Positions 34,141 to 43,239 of a stretch of DNA of 50,623 bases are shown here, piece after piece. The stretch spans positions 1 to 50,623 of the forward strand of contig NZ_CALAGI010000051.1 in the NCBI RefSeq assembly GCF_937891315.1. The letters are read 5' to 3'. The stretch comes from an uncultured Amaricoccus sp. (GTDB taxonomy: Bacteria; Pseudomonadota; Alphaproteobacteria; Rhodobacterales; Rhodobacteraceae). Every line of letters begins with the position of its first letter. The stretch's first letter is position 1. Made by a program: the position numbers and the translations under genes. The notes below the pieces were generated by a model, which was not told the DNA's origin, searched no databases, and was given only the letters and a program-made list of their open reading frames with translations.

Positions 34141-34848
34141 TCAGTCGGCGGAGCCATTGTTTTCCGCGGTAGCGCGGCGCGAATCCGCTCGCGAGCGCAG
34201 CGCGGCGGCGTGCCGGTTTTCCAGCACCACGCCATAGCCGAGCCCGGCGAGAAAGCCGCCGAGATGCGCTTCCCAGGCCAGCATGCCGCCGAGGCCGACA
34301 TACATCACGACATTGATCCCGATCAGCACCAGCACCCGGCGCCAGACCGGGCTGGCCGGGACCCCGGCCGCCCGGTGCCGGCGGTAGTCCCAGACCGTCC
34401 AGACCCCGAGGAAGGCGAAAACCGCGCCCGAAGCGCCGACCATCGGCGCCGGGCTGGACGAGAGCAGGCCGAAGGCCGCGCCGCCCGCCACCGCGCCGAC
34501 GAAGAAGATCGGCAGGATGGTTCCCGCGCCGTAGCGGTCGCCGACGAAGCGACCGAGTGCCAGCAGCACAGCCATGTTCATCGCCATATGCAGGAAGCCG
34601 CCGTGCAGCAGCGCGTGGCTGAGGAACATCGTCACCGGCTGCGCCTGGTAGAGCGGTTGGGCGCCGTGGAGCAGGCTCGCCCAGAAGGCGCCCGAGCGCA
34701 GCACCCGCATCCTGAGCGAGGGGTCGAAGACATAGCCGGCGTCGGCGGCGGTCAGCAGCAGCTCGACGCCCGCGATGACGAAAAACAGCGTGAGCAGGCT
34801 CCGCGGCAGCGGCTTGTGGACATAGGGCTTGCGCTCGGGGACGGTCAT
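34141..34848 (-). CDS. Rhomboid-family intramembrane serine protease
   Basis: A 235-aa membrane protein with about six transmembrane helices. The active site Ser is in MVGASGAVFAFLG and the His in WEAHLGGFLAG; the oxyanion-region HALLHGGFLHMAMNM is also conserved. The long loop between helices 1 and 2 (PSLRMRVLRSGAFWASLLHG) is typical of the alphaproteobacterial form. Substrates are unknown. It lies 62 bases upstream of the SGNH hydrolase gene on the same strand. Confidence 0.93.
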   Translation of the reverse strand: MTVPERKPYVHKPLPRSLLTLFFVIAGVELLLTAADAGYVFDPSLRMRVLRSGAFWASLLHGAQPLYQAQPVTMFLSHALLHGGFLHMAMNMAVLLALGRFVGDRYGAGTILPIFFVGAVAGGAAFGLLSSSPAPMVGASGAVFAFLGVWTVWDYRRHRAAGVPASPVWRRVLVLIGINVVMYVGLGGMLAWEAHLGGFLAGLGYGVVLENRHAAALRSRADSRRATAENNGSAD

Positions 34849-35073
34849 CGGAACCTTCGGGATCGCGGAAACGCCGCCATGCTGCGCAGCCGCCGCCGTC
34901 GGCGCAAGCGGAAACGCGGTCCGGTCCCGGCGCCCGGATCAGGCGTGGGAGAGGGCGGCGGGTGGTCGCGGGTCATCGCGCCAGCGCCGCGTTTCGATCG
35001 AAGGTGACGAACGGGCTTGTATCGATTCATGTCCGGACCGATAGCCGATGGAAAACAAGCAAGGGGAGCAAAC

Positions 35074-35808
35074 ATGCGACTCAAGGGTCGGACGATTCTC
35101 GTCACCGCCGCCGGTCAGGGCATCGGCCGGGCCAGCGCCATCGCCTGCGCCGCCGAAGGGGCCCGCGTCATCGCAACCGATCTGCGCGCCGACCTGCTCG
35201 ACGGGCTCGGCATGGAGACACGGGCGCTCGACGTCACCGACGCGGCGGCGGTCGCGGCGCTGGTGGCCGAGATCGGGCCGCTCGACGGGCTCTTCAATTG
35301 CGCGGGCGTCGTGCATGGCGGCACGCTGGCCGAGGTGACGGACGACGACTGGGATTTCGCCTTCGCCCTCAATGTCACGGCGGCGATGCGGCTGACCCGC
35401 GCCTGCCTGCCCGGCTTGCTGGCGCGGGCGGCGGAAACCGGGGACGCCAGCGTGCTGAACATGGCCTCGATGGCTTCCTCGATCAAAGGCTTCCCCAACC
35501 GCTGCGTCTACGGCGCGACCAAGGCGGCCGTGATCGGCCTCAGCAAGTCGATCGCCGCCGACCATGTGAGGCAAGGCCTGCGCTGCAACGCGCTTTGCCC
35601 CGCCACCGTCGATACGCCGAGCCTGCGCGGGCGTATCGCCGCGGCCGCCGATCCGGTCCAGGCCGAGAAGGACTTCATCGCCCGCCAGCCGATGGGCCGC
35701 CTCGCAACGGTCGAGGATATCACGCCGATGGTCGTCTATCTCCTCTCGGGCGAGAGCCGCTTCGTCACCGGACAGGCGGTCCTCGTGGATGGCGGGGTGA
35801 CGATTTGA
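35074..35808 (+). CDS. Short-chain dehydrogenase, 2-keto-3-deoxy-L-fuconate dehydrogenase-like
   Basis: A 244-aa SDR. The NAD-binding motif is TAAGQGIGRA (Gly-rich) with Asp in IATDLRAD favouring NAD over NADP; NCAG and the active-site Ser (NMASMASSIKG) and YGATK follow. It resembles the DHRS6/2-keto-3-deoxy-L-fuconate dehydrogenase group. The FAH-family hydrolase downstream fits the next step of that pathway (oxidation at C4, then cleavage). Start ATG 35074 follows AAGGGGAGC. Substrate assignment rests on gene pairing and is an inference. Confidence 0.85.
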   Translation: MRLKGRTILVTAAGQGIGRASAIACAAEGARVIATDLRADLLDGLGMETRALDVTDAAAVAALVAEIGPLDGLFNCAGVVHGGTLAEVTDDDWDFAFALNVTAAMRLTRACLPGLLARAAETGDASVLNMASMASSIKGFPNRCVYGATKAAVIGLSKSIAADHVRQGLRCNALCPATVDTPSLRGRIAAAADPVQAEKDFIARQPMGRLATVEDITPMVVYLLSGESRFVTGQAVLVDGGVTI

Positions 35809-36000
35809 TCGCCAAGGCGTATCACGAGCGGGTCCGTATCGACGCGATCGGCAAAGGATCCTGGATATCCGGCAAGGCGGCGACGACCCGCCGCGATCCG
35901 GAAATCGCGGCTGAGTTCCGCGCCTGAGGGGCGGGTCGCGGCACATTGGTCGCTCTTGCCTCCCGCCAGGCACGCGGAGCTACTGGACGACGGATCAATG

Positions 36001-36037
36001 CCTTGACCAGGATCGCTTCTCGCGATCCCTGGCAAGG
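36001..36037 (+). promoter_or_regulatory. Strong hairpin between SDR and FAH genes
   Basis: CCTTG/CAAGG, CCAG/CTGG and GATCGC/GCGATC stack into a 15-bp stem with two single-base bulges and a TTCTC loop. It lies 48 bases before the FAH start, with no T run after it. It could be a processing site, an attenuator or a weak terminator. I see nothing else in the 276-base gap 35809-36084. Confidence 0.5.
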
Positions 36038-36084
36038 CGGGGGAGTTCGCGCGCCTCTTCGGCATCGGGATGGGGGATGGGGAA

Positions 36085-36927
36085 ATGAAACTGCTTCGCT
36101 TCGGCCCGAAGGACCAGGAACGGCCCGGGCTGCTCGACGCCGGCGGCCGCCTTCGCGATCTCTCCGCGCATGTCGAGGATATCGCCGGCGACGCGTTGCT
36201 GCCCGAGGGGTTGGCGCGGCTGGCCGCGATCGATCCCGACAGCCTGCCGCTGGTGACGGGCGATCCCCGAATTGGCCCCTGCGTCGGCCGGATCGGCAAG
36301 TTCATCTGCATCGGCCTCAACTATGCGGATCACGCCGCCGAGTCGGGACTGGCCGTGCCCACCGAGCCGGTGGTGTTCAACAAATGGACCAGCGCCATCT
36401 GTGGCCCGAACGATGATGTCGAGATTCCGCGCGGCTCGAAGAAGACCGACTGGGAGGTCGAGCTCGGCGTCGTGATCGGCAAGGGCGGCCGCTACATCGA
36501 GGAGGCCGACGCGCTGTCGCATGTCGCAGGCTTCTGCGTCGTCAACGACGTCTCCGAGCGCGAATGGCAGATCGAGCGCGGCGGCACCTGGGACAAGGGC
36601 AAGGGTTGCGACACCTTCGGTCCGATCGGTCCCTGGCTGGTAACGCCGGACGAGGCGGGCGACGTGCACAATCTCGGCATGTGGCTCGACGTGGACGGGC
36701 GCCGCCGGCAGACCGGCTCGACCTCGAGGATGATTTTCGGGGTGCCGACCCTCATCGCCTACCTGACGCGGTTCCTGTCGCTGCGGCCCGGCGACGTGAT
36801 CTCGACCGGCACGCCGCCGGGCGTCGGGTTGGGGCAGAAGCCGCCGACCTATCTTCACGGCGGCGAGGTGATGCGGCTGGGGATAGACGGGCTCGGCGAA
36901 CAGACGCAGCGGGTGGTGCGCGCCTGA
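36085..36927 (+). CDS. Fumarylacetoacetate-hydrolase-family protein (2,4-diketo-3-deoxy-L-fuconate hydrolase-like)
   Basis: A 280-aa FAH-fold enzyme that cleaves carbon-carbon bonds of diketo acids using a divalent metal. The core motifs are FICIGLNYADHAAES, NKWTSAICGPNDDVEIP, the metal-binding DWEVELGVVIG and VNDVSEREWQ. Relatives are often annotated ureidoglycolate lyase, but the pairing with an SDR suggests the L-fucose-type diketo acid. ATG 36085 gives the standard MKLLRFGPKDQERPGLLD start and is preceded by GGGGGATGGGG. Confidence 0.88.
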   Translation: MKLLRFGPKDQERPGLLDAGGRLRDLSAHVEDIAGDALLPEGLARLAAIDPDSLPLVTGDPRIGPCVGRIGKFICIGLNYADHAAESGLAVPTEPVVFNKWTSAICGPNDDVEIPRGSKKTDWEVELGVVIGKGGRYIEEADALSHVAGFCVVNDVSEREWQIERGGTWDKGKGCDTFGPIGPWLVTPDEAGDVHNLGMWLDVDGRRRQTGSTSRMIFGVPTLIAYLTRFLSLRPGDVISTGTPPGVGLGQKPPTYLHGGEVMRLGIDGLGEQTQRVVRA

Positions 36928-36946
36928 CCCGGATCGCCGGCCGGCG

Positions 36947-36974
36947 GGCGCGGCGATGTCGCTTCCGCCGCGCC
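36947..36974. terminator. Hairpin between convergent FAH and sdaA genes
   Basis: GGCGCGGCG (36947-36955) and CGCCGCGCC (36966-36974) form a perfect 9-bp stem with a 10-base loop. It lies between two convergent genes and probably acts in both directions, although there is no T tract. Confidence 0.55.
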
Positions 36975-36993
36975 GTCGGGGAGCCGTCGCGCA

Positions 36994-38385
36994 TCAGCAG
37001 GCGGGGACGTTGACGGCGAGGCCGCCGAGGGAGGTTTCCTTGTAACGCTGGTCCATGTCCCGGCCGGTCTGGCGCATGGACTCGATACAGGCATCGAGCG
37101 AGACGAGATGCTGGCCGTCGCCGCGCAGCGCGAGGCTGGCGGCCGAGACGGCCTTGATCGCGCCCATGCCGTTGCGCTCGATGCAGGGCACCTGCACGAG
37201 GCCGGCGATCGGGTCGCAGGTCATGCCGAGATGATGCTCGAGCGCGATCTCCGCCGCGTTCTCGACCTGGGCCGGGGTGCCGCCGAGCACGGCGGCGAGG
37301 CCGGCGGCGGCCATGGCGGCGGCGCTGCCGACCTCGCCCTGGCATCCGACCTCGGCGCCCGAGATCGAGGCATTGGACTTGATGAGGCCGCCGATCGCCG
37401 CGGCGGTCAGCAGGAAATCGGCCATGGCCGAGGCGCTGGCGCCCGGCACATGGTCGAGGAAATAGCGCAAGGCCGCGGGGATGACACCCGCCGCGCCGTT
37501 GGTGGGCGCGGTCACGACCTGCGCCCCGGCGGCGTTCTCCTCGTTGACGGCCATCGCATAGACCGAGATCCAGTCGTTGATCGTGTGCGGCGCGGTCAGG
37601 TTCCGTCCGCGCTCGGCGAGGAGGCGGGCGTGGATGTCGCGCGCGCGGCGTCGCACCTTGAGGCCGCCGGGCAGGATGCCCTCGCCCTTCAGCCCCTGGT
37701 CGACGCAATCGGACATCACCGCCCAGAGCCGGGCGAGGCCCTTGTCGATCTCCGCCTCCGAGCGCCGGGCGCGTTCGTTGGCAAGTTGCAGCGACGCGAT
37801 GGTCTTTCCGGTCGCCCGGGTGTGGGAGAGCAGTTCAGCGGCGCTGCGGAACGGGTAGGGCACGGGGGCGGCCCCGGTGTCGGTCGGCGGATGGGCGAGC
37901 TCGCGCGCCGTCACCACGAAGCCGCCGCCGACCGAATAGTATGTCTCTTCCATATAGAGGTTGCCGGCGGCGTCCCAGGCCGAGAGGATCATGCCGTTGG
38001 CATGGCCGGGCAGCGGCGGGCCATAGTCGAAGACGAGGTCGCGGGCCGGGGCGAAGGCGAGGTCGGGCAGGCCCGGCGGCTGAATCCGGCCGGTCTCGGT
38101 GATGCGGGCCAGCGTCTCGGCGGCGCGGGCGGCGTCGAAGGCGGCGGGCTCGAATCCGGCGAGGCCGAGGATCACGGCGCGGTCGGTGGCATGGCCCTTG
38201 CCGGTAAAGGCGAGGCTGCCGCGCAGGCGACAGCCGAGGCGCGCCATCTCGCCCGAGCCCGGGATCCTGTCGGCGCCGTCCCGGAGGCTTGCGAGAAAAC
38301 GGGCGGCGGCGACCATCGGCCCGACCGTGTGGCTGGAGGAGGGGCCGACGCCCACCTTGAAGATATCGAAAACGCTGAGGAACAT
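36994..38385 (-). CDS. sdaA: L-serine ammonia-lyase
   Basis: A 463-aa iron-sulfur enzyme that deaminates L-serine to pyruvate and ammonia. Both domains of the single-chain type are present: the N-terminal beta domain (MFLSVFDIFKVGVGPSSSHT) and the C-terminal alpha domain (CQGEVGSAAAMAAAGL; CDPIAGLVQVPCIERN). The protein ends in VPAC, like the C-terminal tail cysteine of E. coli SdaA. ATG 38385 is set by the conserved N-terminus; the frame stays open far upstream, but antisense to rpiA. Confidence 0.95.
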   Translation of the reverse strand: MFLSVFDIFKVGVGPSSSHTVGPMVAAARFLASLRDGADRIPGSGEMARLGCRLRGSLAFTGKGHATDRAVILGLAGFEPAAFDAARAAETLARITETGRIQPPGLPDLAFAPARDLVFDYGPPLPGHANGMILSAWDAAGNLYMEETYYSVGGGFVVTARELAHPPTDTGAAPVPYPFRSAAELLSHTRATGKTIASLQLANERARRSEAEIDKGLARLWAVMSDCVDQGLKGEGILPGGLKVRRRARDIHARLLAERGRNLTAPHTINDWISVYAMAVNEENAAGAQVVTAPTNGAAGVIPAALRYFLDHVPGASASAMADFLLTAAAIGGLIKSNASISGAEVGCQGEVGSAAAMAAAGLAAVLGGTPAQVENAAEIALEHHLGMTCDPIAGLVQVPCIERNGMGAIKAVSAASLALRGDGQHLVSLDACIESMRQTGRDMDQRYKETSLGGLAVNVPAC

Positions 38386-38545
38386 GGGATGCGCGTCCTC
38401 TCTTGTCCGCCCCGCATTAGACGGCGTCGCCGGGCGCGATGTCCGGCCAAATACGACGCTTCGCGGGTCGGTCGCGGGCAAAGCGCCTTTCGGCCGGCGG
38501 ACTTTCACCCTATATACCCGCCGGAGCCCGCCCGGAGAACCGACG

Positions 38546-39325
38546 ATGTCCGCACTCGATCCCGCCGCCGCCGATCTCGCCAAGCGCGCCGCCGCGGCGC
38601 GGGCGGTCTCGATGGTCGCCGAGGGAATGCGGGTCGGCCTCGGTTCCGGTTCGACCTCGGCCTGGTTCACGCGACTGCTCGCGGAGCGGATGGCGGCGGA
38701 GGGGTTGCGGGTGACGGCGGTCCCGACTTCGAGCGGGACGGCGCGGCTGGCGGCGGAGCTCGGTGTGCCGCTGACGCGGATCGAGGCGGTGGGGCGGCTC
38801 GATCTGACGGTGGACGGCGCGGACGAATTCGATCCGGCGCTGAACCTGATCAAGGGCGGCGGAGCGGCGCTGCTGCAGGAAAAGATCGTCGCGGCGGCGA
38901 GCGCGCGGCTCGTCATCATCGCCGATCCGGTCAAGCGCGTGCCGCGGCTCGGGGCGTTTCCGCTGCCGGTCGAGGTGGTGCGCTTCGGCTGGCCGGTGAC
39001 GCGGAAGGCGATTGAGGACGCGCTGGCGCCGCTCGGGCTCGCCGGACGGCGGACGAGCGTTCGGCAGGGCGCCGCGGGGCCGCTCGTCACCGACGAGGGG
39101 CATCACATCATCGACCTGCATCTTGGCGAGATACCGGATGTGCCGGCTCTGGCGGCGGCGCTGACGGCGATCCCCGGCGTCGTGGAACATGGGCTTTTCG
39201 TCGGCATGGCCGACTGCGTGATCCTTGGTTATCCGGACGGATCCGCCGAGGTCCTGAACCGGCTCGGCGTGGCGCCGCAGGCGGTGATCGATATCGACGC
39301 GGAAATGCGAGACGAAGACGCATGA
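38546..39325 (+). CDS. rpiA: Ribose-5-phosphate isomerase A
   Basis: A 259-aa pentose-phosphate enzyme interconverting ribose-5-phosphate and ribulose-5-phosphate. The phosphate loop is GLGSGSTSAWF; catalytic-site motifs are LTVDGADEFDP and IKGGGAALLQEKI. It begins 160 bases from the divergent sdaA. Its end overlaps the next gene (gor) by four bases, ATGA. Confidence 0.95.
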   Translation: MSALDPAAADLAKRAAAARAVSMVAEGMRVGLGSGSTSAWFTRLLAERMAAEGLRVTAVPTSSGTARLAAELGVPLTRIEAVGRLDLTVDGADEFDPALNLIKGGGAALLQEKIVAAASARLVIIADPVKRVPRLGAFPLPVEVVRFGWPVTRKAIEDALAPLGLAGRRTSVRQGAAGPLVTDEGHHIIDLHLGEIPDVPALAAALTAIPGVVEHGLFVGMADCVILGYPDGSAEVLNRLGVAPQAVIDIDAEMRDEDA

Positions 39326-40674
39326 GCGGGTTCGACTTTGATCTCTTCGTGATTGGCGCCGGGTCGGGCGGTGTGCGTGCCGGGCGCGTCGCGGCCGAGG
39401 CGGGGGCGCGGGTCGGCGTGGCGGAGGAATACCGCTACGGCGGTACCTGCGTGATCCGGGGATGCGTCCCGAAGAAGCTGATGGTCTATGCCAGCGCCTT
39501 TTCCGACGCGTTCGAGGACGCGGCCGGCTTCGGCTGGGATGTCGGACCGGCGCGGTTCGACTGGGCGCGCTTCATCGCGGCGAAGAACGTGGAGATCGCG
39601 CGACTGGAGCAGGTGTATCACGCGGCCCTGACCCGGGCGGGCGCGCAGCCCTTCGCCGCGCGCGCGACGATCCTCGATCCACATCGGGTCCGTCTTTCGA
39701 CCGGCGCGGAATATTCGGCCAAGCATATCCTGATCGCGACCGGCGGGCGGCCGGTGGTGCCGGACATTCCGGGCGCGGAACTCGGTGTCACCTCGAACGA
39801 GATGTTCGGGCTCGCGGCGCAACCGGCGCGGATGATGATCGTCGGCGGCGGCTACGTGGCCTGCGAATTCGCGGGCATCATGAACGGCCTCGGCACACGG
39901 GTCCGGCAGGTCTATCGCGGAGCCCAGATCCTGCGCGGATTCGACGACGACCTGCGCGATCACGTCGCGGACGCGATGCGGGCGCGCGGCGTCGCGCTGG
40001 ATGTCGAGCGCGATGTGGCACGGATCGACCGGGAGGGCGACGGGCTTCGCGTCACGCTCGACGATGGGGAGACCGAGACCGTCGATCTCGTGATGTTCGC
40101 GACGGGGCGGGAGCCGAACACCGCGGGACTGGGGCTCGGGGAACTCGGCGTTCACCTCGGTCGCGGGGGCGCGATCGAGGTCGACGCCTGGTCGCAGACG
40201 GCCGTTCCCTCGATCTTCGCGGTGGGCGACGTGACGGCGCGGGCGCAGCTGACGCCGGTGGCGATCCGCGAGGGGCAGGCCTTCGCCGACACGATCTTCG
40301 GCGACAAGCCCACCCGCCCGGATCATTCGCTGATCCCGACAGCCGTCTTCACCCAGCCGGAGATCGGCACCGTCGGCCTGACCGAGACGGAAGCCCGGAG
40401 CCGGGGGCCGGTGGCGATCTATCGGACGGTGTTCCGGCCGATGCTGAACGTGCTCGCCGGCAGGGAGGAACGGGTTCTGATGAAGCTGGTCATCGACGCG
40501 ATGAGCCGAAAGGTGCTCGGCTGCCACGTCTCGGGACACGCGGCGGGCGAAATGATCCAGCTCGCGGCGGTCGCGATCCGCATGGGCGCGACCAAGGAGG
40601 ATTTCGACGCCACCATGGCCGTGCATCCCACCGCGGCCGAGGAGCTGGTCACGATGCGGGCGGCGGTGGCCTGA
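39322..40674 (+). CDS. gor: Glutathione-disulfide reductase
   Basis: A 450-aa FAD flavoprotein that regenerates glutathione with NADPH. The redox cysteines are Cys43 and Cys48 (GTCVIRGCVPKK). The FAD site is GAGSGGVRAG near the N-terminus, the second nucleotide motif is VGGGYVACEFAGIM, and the C-terminal dimer-interface HPTAAEE supplies the active-site His. Coupling to rpiA, which feeds the pentose phosphate pathway and so NADPH supply, is a sensible pairing. Confidence 0.94.
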   Translation: MSGFDFDLFVIGAGSGGVRAGRVAAEAGARVGVAEEYRYGGTCVIRGCVPKKLMVYASAFSDAFEDAAGFGWDVGPARFDWARFIAAKNVEIARLEQVYHAALTRAGAQPFAARATILDPHRVRLSTGAEYSAKHILIATGGRPVVPDIPGAELGVTSNEMFGLAAQPARMMIVGGGYVACEFAGIMNGLGTRVRQVYRGAQILRGFDDDLRDHVADAMRARGVALDVERDVARIDREGDGLRVTLDDGETETVDLVMFATGREPNTAGLGLGELGVHLGRGGAIEVDAWSQTAVPSIFAVGDVTARAQLTPVAIREGQAFADTIFGDKPTRPDHSLIPTAVFTQPEIGTVGLTETEARSRGPVAIYRTVFRPMLNVLAGREERVLMKLVIDAMSRKVLGCHVSGHAAGEMIQLAAVAIRMGATKEDFDATMAVHPTAAEELVTMRAAVA

Positions 40675-40693
40675 GCCCAACTCCTTGAATTCG

Positions 40694-40720
40694 GCGTGGC
40701 AGGGGACACCTGACACACGC
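40694..40720 (+). terminator. Hairpin after gor
   Basis: GCGTG (40694-40698) and CACGC (40716-40720) pair, with inner CAGG/CCTG extending the stem around GGACA. It lies between gor and hflK. It has no T run, so the call is tentative. Confidence 0.4.
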
Positions 40721-40760
40721 TAGTCTTGAACCGGAAAAGAAAACAGGAGCGTGGAGGCGG

Positions 40761-41924
40761 ATGCCCTATAGCAACAACGGCGGTCCCTGGGGTGGCGGCG
40801 GCGACAACAAGGGCGGCGGCCGCGGTCCGTGGGACGGCGGCGACAAGGGCGACCGCGGTGGCGACAAGGGCAACCGGCCGGGCGGCCAGCCCCCGGTGCC
40901 CGATATCGACGAGATCGTGCGCAAGGGGCAGGAGCAGCTGAAGATCCTGATGGGCGGCGGCCGGACAGGCGGCGGGCGGGGTGGTGGCTCCGGTGGCGGA
41001 CTGAGCCGGCGTGGCCTGATCTGGATCGTCGGCGGCGCGGCCTTCGCCTTCTGGCTGTTCATGTCCGTCTACACGGTCCGGCCCGAGGAGCAGTCGGTCG
41101 AACTGACCCTTGGCCAGTGTCGGGGCGACTGTATCGGCAATCCCGGCCTCAATTTCGCGCCCTGGCCGATCGTCACCCACGAGATCATCCCCGTCACCCG
41201 CGAGAACAACGAGGAGATCGGGTCCGGCACCGTGCGCGGCACACGCGCGGGCCTGATGCTGACCGGCGACGAGAACATCGTCGATATCACCTTCGAGGTG
41301 GTCTGGAACGTGCGGGACGCCGCGCAGTATCTCTTCAACCTCTCGGATCCCCAGTCGACCATCCAGGCCGTGTCGGAATCGGCGATGCGCGAGGTTGTGT
41401 CGCGCTCCGAACTGTCGCCGATCCTGAGCCGGGACCGCGGCGTGATCGCGCAGGAGGTGCAGGAACTGATCCAGAAGACCCTCGACGAGTATAATTCCGG
41501 AGTGAACATCGTCCGCCTCAACTTCGACCGCGCCGATCCGCCGGCCGAGGTGATCGACAGCTTCCGCGAGGTGCAGGCGGCGCGTCAGGAGCGCAGCACA
41601 CTGCAGAACCGCGCCGACGCCTATGCCAACGAGCGGCTCGCCTCGGCGCGCGGACAGTCGGCGCAGACGCTTCAGGAGGCCGAGGGATATCGCGCGCAGG
41701 TGGTGAACGCCGCGACCGGCGAGGCCAGCCGCTTCACGGCGGTGCAGCAGGAATATGCCAAGGCGCCCGATGTCACCCGTGAGCGCCTGTATCTGGAGAC
41801 GATGGAGAACGTGTTCGGCAATGTGCAGACCTTCCTGATGGATACGGACAGCGCGAACGGGACGGGCATCGTGCCCTACCTGCCGCTGAATGAGCTACGC
41901 CGCCCGGCGGAGGGGCAGAAGTGA
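40761..41924 (+). CDS. hflK: FtsH protease modulator HflK
   Basis: A 387-aa SPFH/band-7 protein that forms a membrane cage with HflC around the FtsH protease. The first 85 residues are a glycine-rich low-complexity tail (GGGGDNKGGGRG), typical of HflK. One transmembrane helix follows (LIWIVGGAAFAFWLFMSVY), then the SPFH domain (VRPEEQSVELTLG; NFAPWPIVTHEIIPV) and a coiled-coil region. Start ATG 40761 has AGGAGCGTGGAGG upstream. Confidence 0.95.
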   Translation: MPYSNNGGPWGGGGDNKGGGRGPWDGGDKGDRGGDKGNRPGGQPPVPDIDEIVRKGQEQLKILMGGGRTGGGRGGGSGGGLSRRGLIWIVGGAAFAFWLFMSVYTVRPEEQSVELTLGQCRGDCIGNPGLNFAPWPIVTHEIIPVTRENNEEIGSGTVRGTRAGLMLTGDENIVDITFEVVWNVRDAAQYLFNLSDPQSTIQAVSESAMREVVSRSELSPILSRDRGVIAQEVQELIQKTLDEYNSGVNIVRLNFDRADPPAEVIDSFREVQAARQERSTLQNRADAYANERLASARGQSAQTLQEAEGYRAQVVNAATGEASRFTAVQQEYAKAPDVTRERLYLETMENVFGNVQTFLMDTDSANGTGIVPYLPLNELRRPAEGQK

Positions 41925-42871
41925 TGGGCCGTCTTCCAATCCTCATCGCGGTGCTGGTGGGCGCCGTGTTCCTGCTGCTGAACTCGGTTTTCACGGTGGA
42001 CGAGCGCGAGAAGGCGATGGTGCTGCAGTTCGGGCAGGTGAAAGCGGTGAAGGAGGAGCCCGGTCTCGCCTTCAAGATCCCCTTCATCCAGAATGTGGTC
42101 TATTACGACAGCCGCATTCAGGGGCTCGACACCAACCCGCTGGAAGTAACTCCGCTCGACGACCGACGGCTGATCGTGGACGCCTTCGCGCGCTGGCGGA
42201 TCGCGAATGTGGAGCAGTTCCGTCGGGCGGTCGGCGTCGGCGGCATGACCGCTGCGAGCCAGCGGCTTGAGGCGATCCTGAATGCCAATGTGCGCGAGGT
42301 GCTGGGTTCGGTGCCGTCCGAGGCCGTGCTCTCGGCCGATCGGGTCGGGCTGATGAATCGCATTCGCGACCAGGCGATCGCCGAGGGCCGGGCGCTCGGC
42401 GTCGAGATCATCGACGTGCGGCTGAAGCGGGCCGATCTGCCGGAACAGAACCTGACCGCGACCTTCGAGCGAATGAAGGCCGAGCGCGAGCGCGAGGCCG
42501 CGGACGAACGGGCCCGAGGCAACGAGGCGGCGCAGCGGGTTCGGGCGCAGGCCGACCGCACGGCGATCGAGCTGGTCTCGGAGGCAGATCGCGATGCGAA
42601 CATTATCCGCGGTGAATCCGATGCCGAGCGCAACCGGATCCTGGCCGAGGCCTATTCGGCGGATCAGGAGTTCTTCGCCTTCATCCGGTCGATGGACGCC
42701 TATCGCAAGGCGATGCAGGGCAACAACACCACGATGATGGTCGAGCCGAACAGCGAGTTCTTCAACTATCTTCACTCGCCCCGTGCCCGCCGACCGGATC
42801 CGGACGCGCCGGGCGCCCTGCCGACGCCGCCGTCCGCGTCCGAGGCGACCGGCGCCGACGCGGGTGGTTGA
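41924..42871 (+). CDS. hflC: FtsH protease modulator HflC
   Basis: A 315-aa SPFH protein, partner of HflK. An N-terminal transmembrane helix (LIAVLVGAVFLLLNSVF) precedes the band-7 domain (VDEREKAMVLQFGQVKAV) and a charged helical region (KAEREREAADERARGNEAAQ). Its ATG shares one base with the hflK stop (TGATG). The last 30 residues are proline/alanine-rich. Confidence 0.95.
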   Translation: MGRLPILIAVLVGAVFLLLNSVFTVDEREKAMVLQFGQVKAVKEEPGLAFKIPFIQNVVYYDSRIQGLDTNPLEVTPLDDRRLIVDAFARWRIANVEQFRRAVGVGGMTAASQRLEAILNANVREVLGSVPSEAVLSADRVGLMNRIRDQAIAEGRALGVEIIDVRLKRADLPEQNLTATFERMKAEREREAADERARGNEAAQRVRAQADRTAIELVSEADRDANIIRGESDAERNRILAEAYSADQEFFAFIRSMDAYRKAMQGNNTTMMVEPNSEFFNYLHSPRARRPDPDAPGALPTPPSASEATGADAGG

Positions 42872-42888
42872 GCGAGACGGGTGCGCGC

Positions 42889-43089
42889 GTGCCTGATGGC
42901 GCGGTTTGGGGGGTCGTCTTCGGCCTCGGCTTCGTGGCCATCGTCGAGGGGCTGGTCCTCGCGCTGGCCCCGTCGCATCTGCGCGCGGTGCTGGAAATGC
43001 TGGAGCGTCTGGACCGCGAGGCGCGGCGTGCGATCGGCCTGACCGCCGTGACCATCGGCGTCGCGTTGATCTGGATCGCGCATGGATAG
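42889..43089 (+). CDS. DUF2065 small membrane protein
   Basis: About 66 aa with two transmembrane helices (VWGVVFGLGFVAIVEGLVLA and AIGLTAVTIGVALIWIAHG), characteristic of DUF2065, which commonly follows hflKC. The start is uncertain: GTG 42889 gives a family-typical N-terminus, while TTG 42868 would overlap the hflC stop. Function is unknown; co-occurrence suggests a role with the HflKC-FtsH complex. Confidence 0.82.
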   Translation: MPDGAVWGVVFGLGFVAIVEGLVLALAPSHLRAVLEMLERLDREARRAIGLTAVTIGVALIWIAHG

Positions 43090-43118
43090 TGCGTGTATAG
43101 TCGAAGTCATGAAACATT

Positions 43119-43136
43119 CGTCACGTCGCCGTGACG
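43119..43136. promoter_or_regulatory. Palindrome upstream of degP
   Basis: CGTCACG-TCGC-CGTGACG is a perfect 7-bp-arm dyad, 30 bases after the DUF2065 stop and about 100 bases before the degP start. It is either an operator or a hairpin in the intercistronic region. I do not recognise a regulator consensus. Confidence 0.45.
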
Positions 43137-43239
43137 GCACAAAGGCGTGACTTGCATAGACGCTGGAAAGAATTCAACTGACGGCAGTGCGGATCGCGGG
43201 TTTTATCCGAGCGGGTCCGGCAATGATGGAGGTAGGATT

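Noticed and set aside
35809..35925. A continuation of the SDR gene or a short gene after it
   Set aside because: Short open frames exist, but they have no ribosome binding site or recognisable motif, and the SDR ends at the family-typical VDGGVTI.
38386..39090. Extension of sdaA upstream to 39090
   Set aside because: It runs antisense through rpiA; the conserved serine dehydratase N-terminus starts at 38385.
43147..43239. ATG 43147 as the degP start
   Set aside because: It has no ribosome binding site and puts 31 polar residues before the signal peptide, while TTG 43240 has GGAGG at the right distance.
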